In this document: piece after piece, positions 60,101-64,000 of the stretch | Position numbering within the stretch: position 1 is the first letter of the stretch | Layout of the letters: every line of letters begins with the position of its first letter | Origin: Adiantum capillus-veneris | Lineage: Eukaryota > Streptophyta > Polypodiopsida > Polypodiales > Pteridaceae | Length of the DNA stretch: 64,000 nt | Reading direction: 5' to 3' | Assembly: GCA_014529385.2 (NCBI GenBank) | Contig: CM043966.1 | Span: forward strand, 92,639,087 to 92,703,086 | Made by a program: the position numbers and the translations under genes | Notes under the pieces: model-generated | The model's database searches: none | Told to the model about the DNA's origin: nothing | Seen by the model: the letters and a program-made list of their open reading frames with translations, nothing else

Positions 60101-61107
60101 TATATACAAAGAAGGCTAAGGATGGTAGTTGGCTGATCCTTATTTTGTATGTGGATGACATGTTGATTGCTGGCAAGCACTTGGAAGAAATTTCATCTTT
60201 GAAGTCAAAGATGGCAAAATCATTTGACATGAAAGACATGGGTGAGGCAAGTCATATACTTGGTATGCGCATTGAGAGAGACAGATCAAAGAAGTTGATT
60301 TGGTTATCTCAAACAGAGTATATTGACAAGGTTTTGCAACGTTTCAATATGGAGAAGGGAAAGGCACTGAGTGTTCCATTGCCACCATATGTGAAACTTA
60401 GCAAACAAGATTGTCCCGTGTCTGAAGAAGAACAGGCTGAAATGGATAAGATTCCATATGCGTCTGCAGTGGGTAGTTTGATGTATGCAATGATTGCTAC
60501 TCGCCCAGACATTACATTTGCAGTGGGAGTAGTAAGTCGATACATGTCAAACCCAGGCAAGAAACAATGGGAGGCAGTGAAAGGAATATTGAGATACCTG
60601 AAAGCTACAAAGAGTATGCGTATATGCTATGGGAGTCAGGAGCTAAGTGTAAAGGGTTTTACAGACTCAGATTATGCAGGTGAGTTAGACAACCGAAGGT
60701 CTACGTCAAGGTATGTCTTTACATTGGCTGGTGGAGAAGTATCATGGCGTTGTAGATTACAAGATTGTGTTACTCAGTCTACTACAGAGGCTAAAGATGT
60801 TGCAGCATCAGAGGCATGCAAAGAATCAATTTGGCTTAATAGACTAGTAACAAATTTGGGAATCAAAGAAGAGATGCATGTGTTATATTGTGATAGTCAA
60901 AGTGCTATACAATTGGCTCGCAATCCAGTTTATCACTCAAAGACAAAGCATGTGGATTTGAAGTATCATTTCATCAGGGAAATGCTCGAGGATAAGCAAC
61001 TTCAGCTTGTCAAAGTTCACACCACAGAAAATCCTGTTGATCTACTTACAAAAGGACTTCCCTCAGAGAGCTTTGCGCATTTTCGCAAGCAGTTAGGTGT
61101 AGGGTAG
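57127..61107 (+). CDS. Copia 2 gag-pol polyprotein (1326 aa)
   Basis: A single frame from ATG 57127. Gag covers residues about 1-230. The zinc knuckle 'CYHCGKKGHMKRDC' is near 235-248, protease 'WIIDSGASLH' near 318, and pre-integrase 'FWHSRLGHMSKKG...CEHCLYGKQ' near 445-485. The integrase core has 'FIDDYSRKVW', 'RTDNGGEY' (near 570) and 'PPQNGVAERMN' (near 602-612). RT covers about 818-1060 with 'ILYVDDMLIAG' (YVDD near 1007). RNase H covers about 1175-1300 with 'GFTDSDYAG' and 'CDSQSAI'. It encodes everything needed to copy and integrate the element; the mature enzymes are released by the protease in a cytoplasmic particle. One oddity is that RNase H has 'STTEAKDVAASEA' where relatives usually have TEAEY. 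No stop or frameshift is seen. Confidence 0.96.
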   Translation: MAGSQDTALYNIKKLDGTNFPLWKKQIWHVMVQKKKLKPIKLKGIQPEDMDEDEWSEMDELALSTIMLTLAESVYFNVADEMSAYQAWIKLSDLYEKQSADSQVYWLKKLVDLKMKEGTPMSNHLNEFNTIYSQLSAQGVKFDEPVRDMFLLITLPESWDTFRTALSNSAPPDGLNIAGVEGSLLTEESNRKTMDKGKGIALVVRGRTKEKYKGGKRNQSRSKSHSAKGKSDIECYHCGKKGHMKRDCREWKAEKGKEKVEDHGEKNKSSVKIQEINVTNTVVEDDSLVTGDIYFLKNTMDSALLTASDGNALSDWIIDSGASLHVSPNKEWFTSYVTTKDHVRLGNGQTCEILDVGDVQLKFQNGSSFTLKNVRHVPAITKSLISTGLLDDAGYVTTFGQNMWKISKGSMTVAHGVKSGGLYMIYVSNVSKNVINVTEQPNVSFWHSRLGHMSKKGMEILSRSGYLPGFSFNDFEFCEHCLYGKQTQQPHKHRSSRRDTQLALVHSDLCGPMPNLSLGGASYFMTFIDDYSRKVWVYFLKHKDEAFSAFKTFVTLVENQSGKKLKCLRTDNGGEYVSKAFQDFCESKGIKRELTAPYNPPQNGVAERMNRTIQEKVRSMLSNAQLPNGFWAKSVSTAVHLVNRSPSKVLQKDSVPEMVWSGKMPSYKHLRVFGCEAYTHVPKEFRNKLEPKSRKCIFLGYGNSGEMGYKLWDPESRKVVHSNDVHFNESKYHSKPERVEEIRRVVFQEDGPACARQNVRAQEEQGQDRVEPQVVAEPEPPIVRRSGRVTRPPHRFVPSMNYVMLTDCNEPSCYKEAVQMKDSGNWKLAMQSEMTALHKNKTWKLVKLPQGEKALPCKWVYRYKITAHDSQPKYKARLVAKGFKQEQGIDFDEVFSPVVKMTTLRCFLALVAILDLVLHQMDVKTAFLHGDLDVEIYMQQPEGFVEKGKEDWVCQLLKSLYGLKQSPRAWYHKFHKFMLSQGYKRSEFDHCLYTKKAKDGSWLILILYVDDMLIAGKHLEEISSLKSKMAKSFDMKDMGEASHILGMRIERDRSKKLIWLSQTEYIDKVLQRFNMEKGKALSVPLPPYVKLSKQDCPVSEEEQAEMDKIPYASAVGSLMYAMIATRPDITFAVGVVSRYMSNPGKKQWEAVKGILRYLKATKSMRICYGSQELSVKGFTDSDYAGELDNRRSTSRYVFTLAGGEVSWRCRLQDCVTQSTTEAKDVAASEACKESIWLNRLVTNLGIKEEMHVLYCDSQSAIQLARNPVYHSKTKHVDLKYHFIREMLEDKQLQLVKVHTTENPVDLLTKGLPSESFAHFRKQLGVG

Positions 61108-61196
61108 TACATGACTTCTCTACATCTCTTGTATATTAGCTTGTATAGTAGCTTCTCTCACACTTAAAGTACCACATTGGACTTTAAGTGGGAGGT

Positions 61197-61388
61197 TGTT
61201 GGGGTATAAAGCCCAATGTGGTCGCCCAGGTAAGTGGGCGGGCCGCCAGGTATGTACACATATTCTTTTGTAAAAACCTAATAAGAACTCACTATGCTCT
61301 ACACATTACAGTAGAGCGAGTTCACCATATCGTCGTGCTCTTCTTCTCGCACTCTCTCTCGCGTCGCACTTCCGCTCGTACTCCTTCA
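61197..61388 (+). repeat. Copia 2 3' LTR
   Basis: 192 bp, followed by the TTATT target duplication. Confidence 0.95.
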
Positions 61389-61393
61389 TTATT

Positions 61394-62692
61394 TCACCAA
61401 AACTTATCATCCATACATGTGTAACGGGCATCTCAATTATCAATTTCATGCCATGATACATGGAGAGACACACTCTTGGAGCCACATGGAGGCTCAACCA
61501 AAAAGGGAACACAAAAAGAGTTTTGCAGTCCTGAATCATACGTATTTTGGTGGAATTTTTGGTGTCCATCTCCACTCCAAATTTGAAGAAGCCATCAAAG
61601 ACAAAATGTAGCCCACGAGTTGAATAACCCAAGTCTGCCCATTTTTCTCACAAGTCACCCCTAGTCTTCTCTCACCTCCTTTCACACTTCTACACACACA
61701 CACACAAACTCATTCCTCTCCATCCCTCACTCAAACATGCACCTTCTATGGCTTCTCTCACCCTCTTCACCACTAGCCTTCCCTCTCCCCTCCATAGATC
61801 TCATTTGAACTCTACACCCTCTCTATGCCTCTCTCTGCCACCTCTAAATCACAGTCCTTCTTACCTCTTCTCTATATACATAAAATTCAGCATGTAAACC
61901 ATGCTTAACGTCTAAAAATGTAGGGATCTAATCAACCAAATTTCCATTTTCATCGTGGTAATCAACCTTGGCATCGGTGGCATAAAGAGGAGGAGGAAGA
62001 AGAAAAGACTAGCGGGTCATTTTTGACAATCTATACAAGGGTGAGTCCAAGATTCCTCAAGGATTCACCATCTCAAGGGTTCACCCATCTCATGCACCCT
62101 CTTTCCTCAGCCCTTCGAGTCATTCTACCAGTTGTAATTATATTACTAGTATTTTCTTAGTGATTATTAACCACTAACTACTAACATTATTGTAAAAATG
62201 CACCCTCTACTGTCTATAAGAGTAGGCATCCCCAAGTTATTCACTCAATCCTCTCACCTTTCACCCTCAATAATTCTCTCTCCTTGAGCCCACATCTATA
62301 TGACTTAAGGGATAAGGGAGATCCACTCTCATTTGAAATAAAAAATAAATTGATTAGGTTTAATCCTAATTAGGGCTTCCTAAAACCTATATATAGACCC
62401 CTTCCATCCCTTGTAAAAGCAACCCTTGCACACATAACACACCACTCTCCACCCCTAGTTGTGAAGGAGATTGTATCTCTTGCTTAGTGTTTTGAGTGAT
62501 TTTTTATTTGTCTCCTAAGCATCCATTGTAAGAGGGTGGTACAGTGAGAGGGCTCCTGCAACCCTAAGACAATCTGTATGATGGAAACAAGATCAAGATT
62601 TGTGTTGTCTCTCTAACTCTCCCCAAGCTTTGTAAGTGTCAAGTCTTTAAGGCTAGTATCCAATTGCTTTAAGTATATATATGATCTCTACC

Positions 62693-62741
<49 letters not shown>

Positions 62742-63088
62742 TCTAAGCCTGTGAATGTTTTTGTTTGGTGTGTGTGGCTATTGTGCATCCCCCCTCTCTT
62801 TGCAAGCTTGGTTATAAAAGGAGATATCACTTGCATATTAGTTCACATCCATAACTAGGTGGTGCCCCTTCACTTTTTTGGTTGTGGGTTTGTTGTTGTT
62901 CTTTCTTGCTTGTAGCTGCCCCAGCCCCAATTGAGCAACCGAGAGCCTTAAGGAGTGTTTAGAGGTCGCTTCTCTTGTTTCGTGTCCCAGACCACCTCAA
63001 TTTGGTGCCCCCATTGAGGAGGGCTTGGTGTTATTTATTGTTTCATAATGTGTGAATGCTTGTCTTTTAGCATAATCAAGTAGGTTGC
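61394..63088 (+). other. Probable LTR or leader region of a B-related gypsy element
   Basis: No long coding region. The block CCCAAGTCTGCCCA near 61628-61642 resembles CCCCAGTCTGCCCA in the B LTR. A TATA-like TATATATA lies at 62389-62396, and a (CT)n tract at 62694-62736. Then come two small ORF relics at 63089-63540, the same order as in the B LTR (TATA, leader of 0.5-0.7 kb, small ORFs). A possible PBS (TTTGGTGCCCCC near 62999) would place the ORFs inside the element instead. Boundaries are not resolved. Confidence 0.45.
62694..62736. repeat. (CT)n microsatellite
   Basis: About 21 CT units. Confidence 0.97.
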
Positions 63089-63301
63089 ATGAATCACAAA
63101 AACTTGTATGACCCATTTGTTCCCATTGCAAGACAAAAGGTGCATATTATTGTTAGCACTAAATAAAAATTTTAACGAGTAATTCATAAAATTTTGAGCC
63201 CTCTTAGGTTGACAAAACTAAACACTTTAGTAAATCCTTTTGTTTTTCCTCTCATTAGGTACAACCTGAGTTTGGACGTTTATATTTTTGCTATATTTTA
63301 A
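63089..63301 (+). pseudogene. Relic homologue of LTR small ORF B
   Basis: From ATG 63089 the frame has exactly 70 codons plus stop, as in ORF B. It matches at M-N, 'LY', 'P-I-x-RQ', 'VSTK' (codons 22-25), 'NPF', 'LIRYN-SLDV-IF' and the final Phe. Codons 26 and 29 are TAA, at the positions of L and Q in ORF B. The length and frame are otherwise preserved, which means that it decayed from a once-coding sequence. Confidence 0.65.
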
Positions 63302-63322
63302 GCTTTAGGTCATCCATAAACC

Positions 63323-63540
63323 ATAAATAATGGTCCAGGAACAGAGATTTTTCCTTTTCAATTTACATCGTGTATTAAGATAAACATTGCAATTAGTAGA
63401 AAGATCCATTTTCAACAATGTACGGTGTTCATATTGTGTGCCCAAAGAGTAGGGAAATTATTGCATCACAAAACCCCGTCATCTTGCCTCTTGTTGACTA
63501 TAATGCATCGTTTGATGTACATGTCTTTATTTTTTTCTAG
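63323..63540 (+). pseudogene. Relic homologue of LTR small ORF A
   Basis: It begins with ATA-AAT-AAT where ORF A has ATG-AAT-AAC. The segments 'KINIAISRKIHFQQ' and, after a 1-bp loss near 63440, 'NPVILPLVDYNASFDVHVFIFF' align with ORF A to its stop codon. Total length is 218 nt against 219 nt. Many differences are synonymous (for example K-I-H is aaa-ata-cac in B and aag-atc-cat here). Confidence 0.65.
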
Positions 63541-64000
63541 TGCAACTTAACAAAATAGTGTGAGTGCATAATTTTATTTCAAGACAACAAAAATTGATTT
63601 AAAATTTGGTATGCATTATCATAACACAAAAAAGGAAAAAAATTGTCACACAAAGAATCTCCTGATAGCCAAATATTCTCTTGTGTTTAAAAGGGACATT
63701 CTCTTTTATTTGGGAGAGTTATGTTGGAAGTCCTTTCGAGACTTTGTGTGGATAATTTCATGTCATGAGAAAAAATGATTGTTTGGAACTAACATTTCTG
63801 TGGTTCTAGCATTGAGAGACTAAGTTATGACACGCTATACCTTTGAGGACATCCCAATCTTCTTTGCAAATTTAGAAATACAAGTTGATGATTTTTCTTG
63901 CTGATTTTAGAATGATTTGTCATTTTCTTCGTGAAAGGGATGACATTGAGAAAGGAGATTTGATGTTGCTATGCCTTAGAGGCAATGCTGAGCAATGGTT
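63541..64000 (+). other. Unassigned; possible start of a gag frame at the window edge
   Basis: AT-rich. From about 63915 one frame reads 'FLRERDDIEKGDLMLLCLRGNAEQW', which is in the style of retrotransposon Gag cores (…L-x-G-x-A-x-x-W). It is cut by the window end and unsupported upstream. Confidence 0.3.

Larger units (their letters stand above)
55896..61388 (+). mobile_element. Copia element 2, young and apparently intact, 5.49 kb
   Basis: 5' LTR 55896-56076 (181 bp) and 3' LTR 61197-61388 (192 bp) are identical except for 11 bp missing near the end of the 5' copy. The target duplication TTATT lies at 55891-55895 and 61389-61393. PBS TGGTATCAGAGC is at 56079-56090; polypurine tract AAGTGGGAGGT is at 61186-61196. 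A leader of about 1.05 kb precedes one uninterrupted polyprotein frame. All signs point to a recent insertion that could still be mobile. The domain order is that of Ty1/copia; a Tork/Tnt1-like lineage is inference from sequence style. Confidence 0.96.

Overview
This is plant nuclear DNA from a large, repeat-rich genome. The evidence is nested LTR retrotransposons of Ty1/copia and Ty3/gypsy type, a CACTA (En/Spm) DNA transposon whose genes carry GT-AG introns, very many (GA)n/(CT)n and (GT)n microsatellites, and almost no host genes. A fern, lycophyte or gymnosperm-like genome would fit, but the sequence does not fix the species. No rRNA, tRNA, CRISPR array or bacterial-type operon was seen.

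Layout. 1-2.9 kb: remains of two Ty1/copia copies of the same family as the one at 48-53 kb, one leaving the window to the left. 2.9-5.9 kb: gene-poor DNA with short duplications. 6.0-7.4 kb: the one convincing host gene, an intronless TPR-like protein with a C-terminal J-domain-like segment, on the minus strand. 9.9-11.4 kb: 3' half of another copia element. About 11.4-15.9 kb: decayed gypsy element 'A' with an arginine/serine-rich Gag segment. 16.0-39.8 kb: a nest of three elements. Gypsy 'X' (minus strand; LTR, PBS, long leader with a repeated 24-bp palindrome, gag) is split by gypsy 'B' (18998-36747, LTRs about 2 kb). The integrase gene of B is in turn split by a complete CACTA element (26174-33891). 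39.8-44.8 kb: microsatellite-rich DNA with tandem duplications and one probable host pseudogene. 44.8-46.4 kb: gypsy relic. 48.19-53.28 kb: full-length but broken copia '1' (TSD CAAAT). 55.90-61.39 kb: copia '2', young and with an intact 1326-codon polyprotein (TSD TTATT). 61.4-64 kb: probably the long terminal or leader region of another gypsy-like element related to B.

The most interesting signal is a pair of small ORFs (72 and 70 codons, overlapping by 4 nt) in the transcribed part of both B LTRs. The two predicted proteins resemble each other. A diverged, broken pair of the same two proteins occurs at 63.09-63.54 kb in the opposite order, with many differences falling at silent positions. 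This points to an ancestral small-protein family carried by these elements that I cannot assign to any known family. The second signal is an array of about 125-bp units, each bearing a 24-bp palindrome with a CG centre, in the leader of element X. Element B is inserted in the centre of one of these palindromes.

Insertion order read from target-site duplications: X first, then B into X, then CACTA into B. Copia 2 has LTRs identical apart from an 11-bp indel and is probably the most recent retrotransposon arrival. Most other element ORFs carry stops, many explainable by C-to-T change.
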